DNA from: Halomonas sp. LBP4
GTDB lineage: Bacteria > Pseudomonadota > Gammaproteobacteria > Pseudomonadales > Halomonadaceae
Length of the DNA stretch: 64,000 bases
NCBI RefSeq assembly: GCF_003202205.1
Contig: NZ_PDOG01000001.1
Coordinates: forward strand, 1,461,059 to 1,525,058
Direction of reading: 5' to 3'
Below are positions 1-8,859 of this stretch, piece by piece; position 1 is the stretch's first letter, and each line of letters opens with the position of its first letter. A program made the position numbers and the translations under genes. Below the pieces are notes generated by a model, which saw nothing but the letters and a program-made list of their open reading frames with translations, had not been told where the DNA came from and ran no database searches.

Positions 1-213
1 GCCCAGTCGTCGAAGGTGGTGGGCCGCGCCATCGGCGCCATCGACCTGCCGCGGGGCACCACCATCGGCGCCATCGTGCGCGGCAAGGAGGTGCTGATCG
101 CCCACGACGACGTGGTGGTGGAGTCCGGCGACCACGTGATCCTGTTCGTGATCGACAAGCGCCGCCTGCGCGACGTGGAGCGGCTGTTCCAGGTCGGCCT
201 GACCTTCTTCTGA
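1..213 (+). CDS. trkA: Trk potassium uptake regulatory protein TrkA, C-terminal end (partial)
   Basis: Only the last 70 codons are inside the window, and the reading frame is open to the left edge. The visible part is a C-terminal RCK_C (TrkA_C) ligand-binding domain: it runs through GRAIGAIDLPRGTTIGAIVR, then HDDVVVESGDHVILFV, and ends ERLFQVGLTFF. TrkA is the cytoplasmic NAD(H)/nucleotide-binding ring that gates the TrkH potassium channel. The stop is 43 bases before trkH, with an AAGGAG ribosome site between them, so the two genes form a trkA-trkH operon. The identification rests on the RCK_C pattern plus this neighbour. Confidence 0.88.
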   Translation, partial: AQSSKVVGRAIGAIDLPRGTTIGAIVRGKEVLIAHDDVVVESGDHVILFVIDKRRLRDVERLFQVGLTFF

Positions 214-256
214 TGGCAATCCTGATCACTCCCTGCGACCCAAGGAGAGTCGCCCG

Positions 257-1705
257 ATGAGCCTGCGCATGATCCTGCGCATCCTCGGCCTGCTGCTGAT
301 GCTGTTCAGCCTGACCATGATGCCGCCGGTCCTGATCTCGCTGCTGTTCCAGGACGGCCTCTGGGAAGCCTTCGCCGCCGCCATCGCCATCACGGTGCTC
401 ACCGGGGCGGTGATGTACCTGCCCAACCGCCGGGCCCGCAAGGAACTGCGCACCCGCGACGGCTTCCTGATCGCCGCGTTGTTCTGGAGCGTGCTGGGGC
501 TGTTCGGCTCGCTGCCCCTGATGCTGGCCGACGCTTCGGCGCTGTCGGTCACCGACGCGGTGTTCGAGTCCTTCTCGGGGCTAACCACCACCGGCGCCAC
601 GGTCATCACCGGCATCGACTTCCTGCCGGAGTCGATACTCTACTATCGCCAGCAGCTGCAGTGGCTGGGCGGCATGGGGATCGTGGTACTGGCGGTGGCG
701 ATCCTGCCGACCCTCGGCGTCGGCGGCATGGCGCTCTACCGCACCGAGATCCCCGGCCCGCTGAAGGACTCCAAGCTCACCCCCCGCATCACCGAGACCG
801 CCAAGGCACTGTGGTACATCTATGCCGCCCTGACCCTCACCTGCTTCCTCGCCTACCTGGCCGCCGGCATGGACTGGTTCGACGCCCTGGGGCACAGCTT
901 CTCCACCGTCGCCATCGGCGGCTTCTCGACCTACGACGCCAGCATCGGCCACTTCGACAGCGCCACCGTCGAGCTGATCTGCGTGGGCTTCATGATCGTC
1001 TCGGCGATGAGTTTCAGCCTGCACTTCATGGCCTGGCGCGGACGACAGCTCAAGCACTACCTGCAGGACCCGGAGGCACGCTTCCTGCTGCTGTTCCTGG
1101 CCGGGTTGACCGTGATCACCGTGATCACGCTGTGGCTGACCGCCACCTACGACACACAGCGCGGCCTGCGCCATGGCCTGTTCCAGGTGGTCTCGGTGGC
1201 GACCACCGCCGGCTTCGGGGTCGCCGACTTCTCCGCCTGGCCCGGTGCCCTGCCCTTCCTGCTGTTCGTTGCCGCCTTCGTCGGTGGTTGCTCGGGTTCC
1301 ACCGGCGGCGGCATGAAGGTGATCCGCATCATCCTGATCCTCAAGCAGGGCATGCGCGAGGTGATGCGGCTGATCCACCCCAGTGCGGTGATCGCGGTGA
1401 AGGTGGGCAAGGTGAGCGTCCCCGACGGCATCGCCCAGGCGGTATGGGGCTTCTTCTCGGTCTACGTGATGCTGTTCTTCGTGATGCTGGTGGGGGTGAT
1501 GGCCACCGGCGTCGACCAGGTCACCGCCTGGTCCACGGTGGCCTCGGCGCTGAACAACCTGGGCCCCGCCCTGGGCGAGGCCTCGAGCCATTACGGCGAC
1601 CTGCCGGTGCTCGCCAAGTGGATCCTGGTCATGGCCATGCTGCTCGGCCGCCTGGAGATCTTCACCGTGCTGGTGCTGTTCACCCCGGCCTTCTGGAGAA
1701 AATGA
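257..1705 (+). CDS. trkH: Trk system potassium uptake protein TrkH
   Basis: This is a 482-residue inner-membrane K+ translocating subunit of the Trk/Ktr/HKT superfamily, normal in length for TrkH/TrkG/TrkI. The four pore loops can be read in order: GLTTTGATV (about residue 110), AIGGFSTYD (about 219), TTAGFGV (about 316) and NNLGPAL (about 432). Each has the filter glycine. GCSGSTGGGMKVIR (about residue 350) is also typical of the family. The start is preceded by AAGGAG at a good distance. It follows trkA directly. In halophiles this system imports K+ during osmotic adaptation. I cannot tell TrkH from TrkI without a tree. Confidence 0.93.
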   Translation: MSLRMILRILGLLLMLFSLTMMPPVLISLLFQDGLWEAFAAAIAITVLTGAVMYLPNRRARKELRTRDGFLIAALFWSVLGLFGSLPLMLADASALSVTDAVFESFSGLTTTGATVITGIDFLPESILYYRQQLQWLGGMGIVVLAVAILPTLGVGGMALYRTEIPGPLKDSKLTPRITETAKALWYIYAALTLTCFLAYLAAGMDWFDALGHSFSTVAIGGFSTYDASIGHFDSATVELICVGFMIVSAMSFSLHFMAWRGRQLKHYLQDPEARFLLLFLAGLTVITVITLWLTATYDTQRGLRHGLFQVVSVATTAGFGVADFSAWPGALPFLLFVAAFVGGCSGSTGGGMKVIRIILILKQGMREVMRLIHPSAVIAVKVGKVSVPDGIAQAVWGFFSVYVMLFFVMLVGVMATGVDQVTAWSTVASALNNLGPALGEASSHYGDLPVLAKWILVMAMLLGRLEIFTVLVLFTPAFWRK

Positions 1706-1783
1706 CCCCAGGTGTCCCGGGGGTTTGGCTTGGCAGGTTCCTTCATGGATAATCAGCTTCTCACTCCGTCACACCGAGCGTCC

Positions 1784-3028
1784 ATGACCGACTCCCAGGA
1801 CTCCGTGATCGCCCCCCGCCGGGATGACGCCATCAGCGGCCCACGCCGGGTCGTCGAGGTGGGCGAGACCCGCTACACCTTGCTGGGCACCGCCCATGTC
1901 TCCGCCGAGAGCGCCGCGGACGTACGCGAACTGATCCGCTCCGGCGAATTCGACGTCGTGGCCATCGAGCTGTGCGGCTCGCGCCACCAGGGCCTCGACA
2001 ACCCGGATGCCCTGGCCGGCCAGGACCTGTTCGAGATCTTCCGCCAGGGCAAGGCCGGCATGGTGGCCGCCAGCCTGGCACTGGGCGCCTTCCAGCAGCG
2101 GGTCGCCGAGCAGTCGGGGATCGAACCGGGCGCCGAGATGCGCGCCGCCTTGGAGGAAACCCGTCGCGCGGGGCTGCCGCTGCTGCTGATCGACCGCGAC
2201 GTCGGCGTCACCCTCAAGCGCATCTACCACAACGTCCCCTGGTGGCAGCGCTTCTCGCTGTTCTCGGGGTTGCTCGGCAGCGTGATGTCGCGCCAGGAGG
2301 TCTCGGCCGAGGAGATCGAGCGGCTCAAGGAGGGTGACGTCCTGGAGTCCACCTTCAGCGAGTTCGCCGCCGAGTCCGAGACCCTCTACCTCCCGCTGAT
2401 CACCGAGCGCGACCGCTACATGGTGCTGCGCCTGGCGGAGGACGCCCCGCCGGGGCGCTACCGCAACGTGCTGGTGGTGATCGGGGCCGGCCACATGAAG
2501 GGCATGGCCGAGCAGCTGGAAGCCCCGCTGCCCGAGGCCCCTACCCCCGAGCGCGAGCGGCTGGAGGTCACGCCCCCGCCGACGAAGCTGTGGCGGGCCC
2601 TGCCCTGGCTGATCACCGCCCTGGTGCTGACCGGTTTCGCCATCGGCTTCTCGCGCAACACCGACCTGGGCTGGCAACTGGTCGGCGAGTGGTTCCTGAT
2701 CAATGGTGTGCTCTCGGGCCTGGCGACCCTGGCGGCCCTGGCCCACCCGGTGACGGTGGCCGCCACCGTGGTCGCGGCTCCCCTCACCTCGCTCAACCCC
2801 ACCATCGGCGCCGGCTTCGTCGCCGCCGGGGTGGAGCTCTGGATGCGCAAGCCCAAGGTGCGGGACTTCTCGACCCTGCGCCACGACGTCACCGAGCTGA
2901 AGGGCTGGTGGCGCAACCGGGTCTCGCGCACCCTGCTGGTCTTCCTGACCGCCACCATCGGCTCGGCCGCCGGCACCTGGATCGCCGGCTTCCGCATCGC
3001 CGGCGCCCTGTTCGGCAGCGGTGCCTGA
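1784..3028 (+). CDS. TraB/PrgY family membrane protein
   Basis: The protein has 414 residues from the ATG giving MTDSQDSV. The frame also has upstream ATGs at 1712 and 1745, but 1712 lies six bases after the trkH stop and lacks a ribosome site. The N-terminal half is a TraB/GumN-like domain with GTAHVS (about residue 29), FDVVAIELCGSRH, and the late histidine motif VIGAGHMKGM. The C-terminal third has several hydrophobic segments (LPWLITALVLTGFAIGF and following). The family includes the pheromone-shutdown protein PrgY/TraB of enterococci and archaeal/bacterial homologues thought to be membrane-bound metal-dependent proteases. The substrate here is unknown. It is probably transcribed with or just after trkH. 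Confidence 0.85.
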   Translation: MTDSQDSVIAPRRDDAISGPRRVVEVGETRYTLLGTAHVSAESAADVRELIRSGEFDVVAIELCGSRHQGLDNPDALAGQDLFEIFRQGKAGMVAASLALGAFQQRVAEQSGIEPGAEMRAALEETRRAGLPLLLIDRDVGVTLKRIYHNVPWWQRFSLFSGLLGSVMSRQEVSAEEIERLKEGDVLESTFSEFAAESETLYLPLITERDRYMVLRLAEDAPPGRYRNVLVVIGAGHMKGMAEQLEAPLPEAPTPERERLEVTPPPTKLWRALPWLITALVLTGFAIGFSRNTDLGWQLVGEWFLINGVLSGLATLAALAHPVTVAATVVAAPLTSLNPTIGAGFVAAGVELWMRKPKVRDFSTLRHDVTELKGWWRNRVSRTLLVFLTATIGSAAGTWIAGFRIAGALFGSGA

Positions 3029-3823
3029 TCAGCGCTGGCGCTCCACTAACCGCTTCATCGCCGCCGTCGGCGCCTCGAGCCTCTCGAAGCGCCGGCTGGC
3101 GGCGTAGCTGTCGTTGAAGGCGTCGAAATAGTCGTCGAGGATATCGGCGGCGACGACATCACCACTCTGGCGCAGCAGCTCGGCGGCGACCTCGGCGGTA
3201 CAGAGGTGCGATGCCGATGCCGGCTTGCGCAGCCGATAGCGGGTCAGGCGCTCGGTGGCCAGGGGCAGCACCGGCAGGCCATCGAGATAGGGGCTCTTGC
3301 GGAAGATCCGCCGGGCCTGGCGCCAGGTGCCATCGAGCAGGATAAAGACCGGAATCCGCCCCTCCCGCTTGGCACCGGCCACGGCGTCCACTCCCACCAC
3401 CCGGTCCGCATAGTCCGGCTGATCGTCGGGGAAGATCACGAAGGGTGAATAGCGCGGGTCGTCGAGCAGCGCCAGCAGCCGCTCGTCCGGCACCGTCCGG
3501 TACCAGGTGAATACCTCGGTATCGGGCAGCACGTCACGGATCAGGCGCCCGGTATTGGTGGGCTTGTGGTGTTCCATGGCGTGGGTCAGCAGCCACACCC
3601 GGGCCACGCTCGCGGCGGTGACCCGGTAGGGGCAGAGACAGTTGAGCTCAGGCAGGTGGCAGCCCGGGCAGCGCCGGACGAAGCTGCCCCGCGCCTTGAA
3701 CTCGCGTCGCGGCGGGCGGGGATGACCGCTCGCGGGATCGATGGCGTGCCCGGCTCCGGGATCGGTGGCCGGCCCGACAGCGGGGTGCCGGTCGGTGTCA
3801 ACGCGGAAAGAGTCGTCCTGCAT
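3029..3823 (-). CDS. tapT: DTW-domain tRNA-uridine aminocarboxypropyltransferase
   Basis: The protein has 264 residues. The DTW signature is visible in ILLDGTWRQARR (about residue 166). Before it come a cysteine cluster RRCPGCHLPELNCLCPYR (about residues 50-67) and HAMEHHKPTNTGRLI, both typical of the YfiP/TapT family. TapT installs the acp3U47 modification in the variable loop of tRNAs using S-adenosylmethionine. Residues 12-42 are a low-complexity, proline/glycine/histidine-rich extension (two similar units around DPGAGH and DPASGH) absent from short family members. No strong ribosome site precedes the ATG, so the real start could be internal. The gene is convergent with the TraB gene, with only a base between their ends. 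Confidence 0.88.
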   Translation of the reverse strand: MQDDSFRVDTDRHPAVGPATDPGAGHAIDPASGHPRPPRREFKARGSFVRRCPGCHLPELNCLCPYRVTAASVARVWLLTHAMEHHKPTNTGRLIRDVLPDTEVFTWYRTVPDERLLALLDDPRYSPFVIFPDDQPDYADRVVGVDAVAGAKREGRIPVFILLDGTWRQARRIFRKSPYLDGLPVLPLATERLTRYRLRKPASASHLCTAEVAAELLRQSGDVVAADILDDYFDAFNDSYAASRRFERLEAPTAAMKRLVERQR

Positions 3824-3882
3824 GGCGCATCGTCATGGAGAGTGGACCGGCATTCTAGCATGCAGGCTCCGCTGCCGACGCC

Positions 3883-3981
3883 TCAGCCCAACAGCGTCTC
3901 CGGCATCCTCAGCCGTCCCTCCCGTGTCCAGTGACGCACCAGATGGGGCCGGTTCTGCTCGCCCATGGGCTTTCCCGTCAT
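3883..3981 (-). CDS. possible 32-residue small protein
   Basis: A short open frame reads MTGKPMGEQNRPHLVRHWTR and continues to MPETLLG before TGA. It sits in the 175-base gap between aceK and tapT, reading in the same direction as both. Third codon positions are about 84% G/C, matching the coding genes around it, and the composition (two histidines, a tryptophan, several arginines) does not look random. No clear ribosome site is seen. It could be translated from the aceK transcript or be a chance frame. I do not recognise a family. Confidence 0.3.
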   Translation of the reverse strand: MTGKPMGEQNRPHLVRHWTREGRLRMPETLLG

Positions 3982-3998
3982 GCGGCTCGTGGTTGACG

Positions 3999-5756
3999 TC
4001 AGTAGACCAGGCCATTGCCATCATCGCGCACGAAGCGCTGCTTGTTACGATAGGGGTAGACGTCGATCACCCGCCCGTCGAGGATGGCCCGCTGCAACCC
4101 CGTCCAGTAGTCGGCATCGAACAGTTCCGGATGCAGCTCATAGAAGAGCTTGCGCAACCGGATATCGGCGAACAGGAAGGGGCCGAACTCCTCGGGGAAA
4201 ATATCATTGGGTCCCACCGAGTACCAGGGCTCGCTGGAGAGCTCCTGCTCCGGATACATCGGCTCGGGGATGTGGCGGAAGTTGCACTCGGTGAGATAGC
4301 AGATCTCGTCGTAGTCGTAGAAGATCACCCGGCCATGGCGGGTGACCCCGAAGTTCTTCAGCAGCATGTCGCCGGGAAAGATATTGGCCGCCGCCATCTG
4401 CTTGATGGCGTTGCCGTAGTCCTTGAGCACCGCGAAGGTCTCGGCCTCGTCGCACTGCTCCAGATAGAGGTTGAGCGGCGTCATCATGCGCTCGGTATAG
4501 CAGTGCTTGATGATCACCTTGTCGTCCTTGAGATAGACGGTCGATGGCGCGACGTCCAGCAGGTGTTCCAGGCACTCGGGAGCGAAATGGTCGGCCCGGA
4601 CGATGAAGTTGGAGAACTCCTGGGTGTCGGCCATGCGCCCCACCCGGTCGTGGCGCTTGACCAGATGGTACTTGTCGCGCACGTTGTCGCGGCTCATCTC
4701 CTTGGAGGGATCGAAGCGATCCTTGATGATCTTGAACACCGTGCGATAGGACGGCAGCACGAACACCGCCATGACCATGCCGCGCACCCCGGGGGCGATG
4801 ATGAACCGGTCCTCGCGTTTGGCCACCTGGCGGTTCAGGCCACGGAAGAACTCGGTCTTGCCGTGCTTGTAGAAGCCGATGGCCGAGTAGAGTTCGCCCT
4901 CGGGCTTGTCGGGCATCAGCTCCTGCAGGAAGTCGACGAATTCGCAGGGTACCTGCACCTCGACCTGGAAGTAGGCGCGGGTGAAGGAGAAGATGATCGA
5001 CACCTCCTCGGGCTCGATGATCACCGTATCCAGGTGCAGGCCCTCGCTGGCCGCCTGCCGCTCGCCGTGCAGGATGGGCAGTACCAGCGGCACCTGCTCT
5101 CCGCCGCCGCGGATGCGCCCCACCAGGTAGGCCCCCTTGTTGCGGTAGAAGACGCTCTTGAGCAGCTCGACCTCGGCGTCGACGGCGTCGAGGATCGCCG
5201 CCGGCAGGTGGCTGGAGAGGAAGTCCGCCCCCAAGCGGACATCGCGCTCGAGATTCTCGAAGGGGATCTCGAGCGGCGCCTCGGCCAGCGCCCAACGCAG
5301 CGCCCTGGCCCAGTCCCCCTCCACGCCTCGGCGGCGCGTCAGGGTGAGACCGGAGTGGTGGGCGGCGGCCTCGCGGGAGCGGTAGACGAACATCCAGTCG
5401 TTGCGGATGTGCCGGTGGTGAAAGATCGAGCAGAACAGCGAATTGAAGTAGGTCTCGGCCAGCTCGTAGTCGAGCCGCTGGCTGATTAGCCCGGCGTAGT
5501 GGCCACGCGCCTCGCGCCAGCAGTCAAAGTGGGTCAGCACCTCCTCCTCGAAGGTCCGTTGCAGGCGCACCAGCGTCTCCTCGACCTTCTCGTCATAGAG
5601 GTTGATGCGATCCGCCGAGGCCTGCTGGGCCTCGCGCCAGGCGGCATCGCGGAAGCGCCGGCTGGCATCCGCGGTGATATCCTTGAAGCGCGAGCGATAC
5701 TCGTCGAAGCCGTACAGGATCGTGGCGGCGAGGCGATAGGCGGGCGAAAGCTTCAT
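3999..5756 (-). CDS. aceK: isocitrate dehydrogenase kinase/phosphatase AceK
   Basis: The 585-residue product begins MKLSPAYRLAATILYGFDEY. The frame extends 34 codons further upstream, but that extension has no family character and GGAG precedes this ATG. AceK phosphorylates and dephosphorylates isocitrate dehydrogenase to divert isocitrate into the glyoxylate shunt, letting cells grow on acetate. Kinase-fold features are visible: FSFTRAYFQVEVQVP, a lysine-rich glycine-loop region, and the catalytic/metal segment GDMLLKNFGVTRHGRVIFYD followed by YDEICYLTECNF. The protein is full length compared with E. coli AceK (about 578). aceA and aceB are not in the window. Confidence 0.95.
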   Translation of the reverse strand: MKLSPAYRLAATILYGFDEYRSRFKDITADASRRFRDAAWREAQQASADRINLYDEKVEETLVRLQRTFEEEVLTHFDCWREARGHYAGLISQRLDYELAETYFNSLFCSIFHHRHIRNDWMFVYRSREAAAHHSGLTLTRRRGVEGDWARALRWALAEAPLEIPFENLERDVRLGADFLSSHLPAAILDAVDAEVELLKSVFYRNKGAYLVGRIRGGGEQVPLVLPILHGERQAASEGLHLDTVIIEPEEVSIIFSFTRAYFQVEVQVPCEFVDFLQELMPDKPEGELYSAIGFYKHGKTEFFRGLNRQVAKREDRFIIAPGVRGMVMAVFVLPSYRTVFKIIKDRFDPSKEMSRDNVRDKYHLVKRHDRVGRMADTQEFSNFIVRADHFAPECLEHLLDVAPSTVYLKDDKVIIKHCYTERMMTPLNLYLEQCDEAETFAVLKDYGNAIKQMAAANIFPGDMLLKNFGVTRHGRVIFYDYDEICYLTECNFRHIPEPMYPEQELSSEPWYSVGPNDIFPEEFGPFLFADIRLRKLFYELHPELFDADYWTGLQRAILDGRVIDVYPYRNKQRFVRDDGNGLVY

Positions 5757-5991
5757 GGCGGACTCCGGGCAGCTTGAAGTGCCAGCATCGCGGATTCCGG
5801 CGACTTTCGCGAGCCGACGATGGTGGAGCGGGCTGTAGTCCCGCAACACACCGGTCACGCGCTACCGCCATCTCGGGCGGGCCCATCGCCGCCACTCGTG
5901 TGCCGGCGACGCACCGCCCCCTGATGCCGAAGGCCTGATTGCGGTAGAATCCCGGCTTTGCCGAACCGAGGCCGATTCGACGGGGGTCGCC

Positions 5992-7152
5992 ATGGCGACG
6001 TCACCTACCAACGACCAGCGGGAAGCCAAAGGCGTTACCTACCTGGCCGCCTGGCTGGATGGCTTGCTGGGCCTGGCCAAGGTCATCGTCGGCGCCCTGG
6101 TGGGGTCGGCGGCCCTGGTCGCCGACGGCATTCACTCCTTCTCCGACCTGGTCACCGACGTCCTGGTGCTGGCCGCCACCCACTACGGCCGCCAGGGACC
6201 GGACGAGGACCACCACTACGGCCACGGCCGCATCGAGACCCTGGCCACGCTCTTCCTCGGCAGCGTGCTGATCTTCGTCGCCGGCGGCATCGCCTGGTCG
6301 AGCCTGGAGCGGCTGATCACCAGCGCAGAGAGCCCCCCGCCGGGCTACTGGGCCATGCTGCTGGCCCTGGTCGCCCTGCTCGCCAAGGAAGCGCTCTTTC
6401 ATGTCACCATGCGGGTCGCCAAGCGGGTGAAGTCGCGCCTGCTGGAGGCCAACGCCTGGCACTCCCGCTCCGACGTGCTCTCCACCGCCGTGGTGCTGGT
6501 GGCGCTGGTCGCGGCCCAGCTCGGCGTCGGCTGGCTGGATGCGGTCGCCGCGGTGATCGTCGGCCTGCTGGTGGGCAAGGTCGGCTGGGACCTGCTCTGG
6601 GAGTCCGGCCGCGAGCTGGTCGACACCGCCCTGCCCATGGAGGAACAGGCCAGGATGCACCAGGTGGCGCTGAACGTCCCGGGCGTGATGGGGGTCCACG
6701 ACCTGCGCACCCGCCAGTCGGCGGGGCGCGCCATGCTCGACCTGCACGTGGTGGTGTCGCCGCGCATCAGCGTCTCGGAGGGCCACGAGATCGGCAACGA
6801 GGTGAGCCGCCGGCTGCGCCGCGCCTACCCCGCCCTCACCGACCTGACCTTCCACATCGATCCGGAGGACGATGCCGGCGAAGGGGATCCCAGTCGCTTC
6901 CCCGGCCTGCCGCTGCGCCCCGAGGTGGAAGCGGCCCTCACCGCGCGCTGGTCGTCCCTGGCCGCCTGGCCCTGGGTGCGTAACCTGGAACTGCACTACC
7001 TGGATGGCGCGGTGACGGTGGTGGCCTGCCTGGACGAGCAGGCGCCCCTGGAGAGCCAGGCCGTGGTGACTGCGCTGGAGGCCAGCGCCCGCGATCTCAC
7101 CTGGCTCTCCCATGTGGAGGTGTGTCGCCTGGCCGAGCAGCCCGCGTCCTGA
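5992..7152 (+). CDS. cation diffusion facilitator (CDF) family metal efflux transporter
   Basis: This 386-residue inner-membrane protein exports divalent cations (Zn2+, Fe2+, Mn2+ or similar) in exchange for protons. The metal-site motif of transmembrane helix 2 is in VADGIHSFSDLVTD (about residues 43-56). It is followed by the HHYGHGRIET loop, and by a second site HSRSDVL in helix 5 (about 161-167). A cytoplasmic CDF dimerisation domain follows (VPGVMGVHDLRTRQSAG, then LDLHVVV). An extra 80-residue C-terminal part beyond FHIDPEDD repeats a similar fold. Length and H-x3-D motifs resemble FieF/MamM-type members. The metal cannot be assigned. The gene is divergent from aceK. Confidence 0.9.
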   Translation: MATSPTNDQREAKGVTYLAAWLDGLLGLAKVIVGALVGSAALVADGIHSFSDLVTDVLVLAATHYGRQGPDEDHHYGHGRIETLATLFLGSVLIFVAGGIAWSSLERLITSAESPPPGYWAMLLALVALLAKEALFHVTMRVAKRVKSRLLEANAWHSRSDVLSTAVVLVALVAAQLGVGWLDAVAAVIVGLLVGKVGWDLLWESGRELVDTALPMEEQARMHQVALNVPGVMGVHDLRTRQSAGRAMLDLHVVVSPRISVSEGHEIGNEVSRRLRRAYPALTDLTFHIDPEDDAGEGDPSRFPGLPLRPEVEAALTARWSSLAAWPWVRNLELHYLDGAVTVVACLDEQAPLESQAVVTALEASARDLTWLSHVEVCRLAEQPAS

Positions 7153-7237
7153 CAGCCGACCCGATCCGGGCGTCAACTCCCTGCAATGGTCCGCCATCAA
7201 GATGGTACTCATCGTGAAGCCCATCAGGAGACCCGGC

Positions 7238-8044
7238 ATGACCGACCCGACATCCCCGACCCTGATCACTACCCTGCAGCGTGCCGCCCGGGCGGCCGGC
7301 GAGATCCTGTGCGAGGGTTTCGGCACGGCCGACGCCATCGACTTCGAGTGCAAGGGCGCCTCGGACTTCGTGACCCACTACGACCAGGCGGCCGAGCGCA
7401 CCATCATCGACATCGTGCACCGGGCCCACCCCGAGGTGGGCTTCCTCGGCGAGGAGACCGGCGCCACGCCAGCCCTGGCCGGCAACGTCACGGTGATCAT
7501 CGACCCGCTCGACGGCACCAACAACTTCCTGCACCGGGTGCCCCACTTCTCGGTCTCCATCGCCGTGCGCGAGGGCACGACCCTGACCCACGGGGTGGTC
7601 TACCAGCCGCTGCTCGACGAGATGCTCTGGGCCATCCGCGGCCAGGGCGCCTTCCTCGACGAGCGCCGCCTTCCGACACCGCCGGCGAAGCCGCTGACCG
7701 AGATGCTGGTGAGCACCTCCCTGCCCTACCACGAGAAGGGCGACTGCGCGACCAGCCTGCGCCAGCTCACCGCCCTGATGCCGGAGGTGGCCGGCATCCG
7801 CACCCCCGGTTCGGCGGCTCTCGAGATCGCCTATGCCGGTCTCGGCCGCTTCGACGCCTTCTGGTCCCAGGGCGCCCGGCTCGAGCTGTGGGACATCGCC
7901 GCCGGCATCGTCATCGCCCGGGAGGCGGGCTGCACGGTCACCGATCTCGCCGGCGACCCCGAGCCCGCCAATTGGGAGAGCCTGCTGGTGGCCAGGCCCG
8001 AACGGCATGCCGAGCTGCAGAGGTTGCTGATCGAGACGCCATGA
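7238..8044 (+). CDS. inositol monophosphatase family protein
   Basis: This 268-residue enzyme of the Mg2+/Li+-dependent phosphatase superfamily starts MTDPTSPTLIT. CAGGAG lies seven bases before this ATG, while the longer upstream frame overlaps the CDF gene without a ribosome site. Catalytic metal-binding motifs are intact: GFLGEETG (about residue 67), IDPLDGTNNF (about 87) and, near the C terminus, LELWDIAAGIVIAREAG. Family members hydrolyse inositol-1-phosphate, 3'(2'),5'-bisphosphate nucleotides (CysQ) or histidinol phosphate. The sequence looks nearer SuhB/IMPase than CysQ, but the substrate is inferred only at superfamily level. Confidence 0.88.
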   Translation: MTDPTSPTLITTLQRAARAAGEILCEGFGTADAIDFECKGASDFVTHYDQAAERTIIDIVHRAHPEVGFLGEETGATPALAGNVTVIIDPLDGTNNFLHRVPHFSVSIAVREGTTLTHGVVYQPLLDEMLWAIRGQGAFLDERRLPTPPAKPLTEMLVSTSLPYHEKGDCATSLRQLTALMPEVAGIRTPGSAALEIAYAGLGRFDAFWSQGARLELWDIAAGIVIAREAGCTVTDLAGDPEPANWESLLVARPERHAELQRLLIETP

Positions 8045-8064
8045 CCGGCCACCGCACGCCGGCC

Positions 8065-8838
8065 TCAAGGTAACGAAAAGCGGACCTGAAAGGCCTTCAC
8101 CACCGCGCGCAGCTCGGGCGTCAACCTCGCGAGGGTCGCGCGGAGCAGCGGCTCGGGCAGGCCACCCTGGAAGGCCTCGGCCATGGCCCCCGCCATGCAC
8201 GCCTGGGTATCGGCATCGCCGCCCAGGGAGACCGCATTGCGGATGGCCGCCTCGACGCCGTCGGCCTCCAGGAAGGCGGTGATCGCCGGCGGCACCGAGC
8301 CCTGGCAGGAGACGTCGAAGCGATAGCCGGGGCGGATCTCGTCCAGGCTTCGGGACAGGTCGTAGCCGAAGCGCGCTTCCACCTCATTGCGCAGGCTCGC
8401 CTTGTCGGCTCCCTGGCGCGCCAGGAAGATCACCGCCGCCACGGCCTGGGCGCCGCGGATGCCCTCGGGGTGGTCGTGGGTGACCTCGGCGCTGCGCCGC
8501 GCCAGCGTCAGGGCCTCGTCCAGCGTCTGGGCCGCGAAGCCCACCGGCGGGACCCGCATGGCCGAGCCGTTGCCCCAGCTGTAGTAGGGCCGCCGGTCGC
8601 GGCTCGCCGCCCAGCGCATGAAACCACCGCCGAAGCCGGCATCCGGGTAGCGGTGGAAGTAGTCGTGGTAGGCATCGACGAAGTCGCCGCCCGCAAGCAG
8701 CACCTCCGCCACCGCCACGCAGAGCACGGTGTCGTCGGTGAAGGTGCTGTGCGGCGTGAACAAGGGAAAGTCCCGGTGCTTGGTCCCCCGCCCCTCATGC
8801 ACCGAGCCGATGATATCGCCCGCAATGGCGCCGAGCAT
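8065..8838 (-). CDS. ADP-ribosylglycohydrolase (DraG-like) family protein
   Basis: The protein has 257 residues. The N terminus MLGAIAGDIIGSVHEG and the STFTDDTVLCVAVAE motif (about residues 31-46) supply the conserved metal-binding threonine-aspartate-aspartate. The C-terminal GGDADTQACMAGAMAEA is the second metal-ligand motif (D-x-D-T). This family removes ADP-ribose from arginine (DraG, ARH) or other acceptors. The protein target here is unknown, since no nitrogenase or DraT is in the window. A good GGGAGG ribosome site lies before the ATG. It is probably co-transcribed with the small gene just upstream on the same strand. Confidence 0.9.
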   Translation of the reverse strand: MLGAIAGDIIGSVHEGRGTKHRDFPLFTPHSTFTDDTVLCVAVAEVLLAGGDFVDAYHDYFHRYPDAGFGGGFMRWAASRDRRPYYSWGNGSAMRVPPVGFAAQTLDEALTLARRSAEVTHDHPEGIRGAQAVAAVIFLARQGADKASLRNEVEARFGYDLSRSLDEIRPGYRFDVSCQGSVPPAITAFLEADGVEAAIRNAVSLGGDADTQACMAGAMAEAFQGGLPEPLLRATLARLTPELRAVVKAFQVRFSLP

Positions 8839-8859
8839 GGCAACCTCCCGCGATGTCGA

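Noticed and set aside
1730..1753. Promoter TTGGCA/GATAAT ahead of the TraB-type gene
   Set aside because: The two hexamers are only 12 bases apart, too close for sigma-70.
3741..5489. 582-codon plus-strand frame opposite aceK
   Set aside because: aceK on the minus strand is unambiguous, and the plus frame has no recognisable domain or ribosome site.
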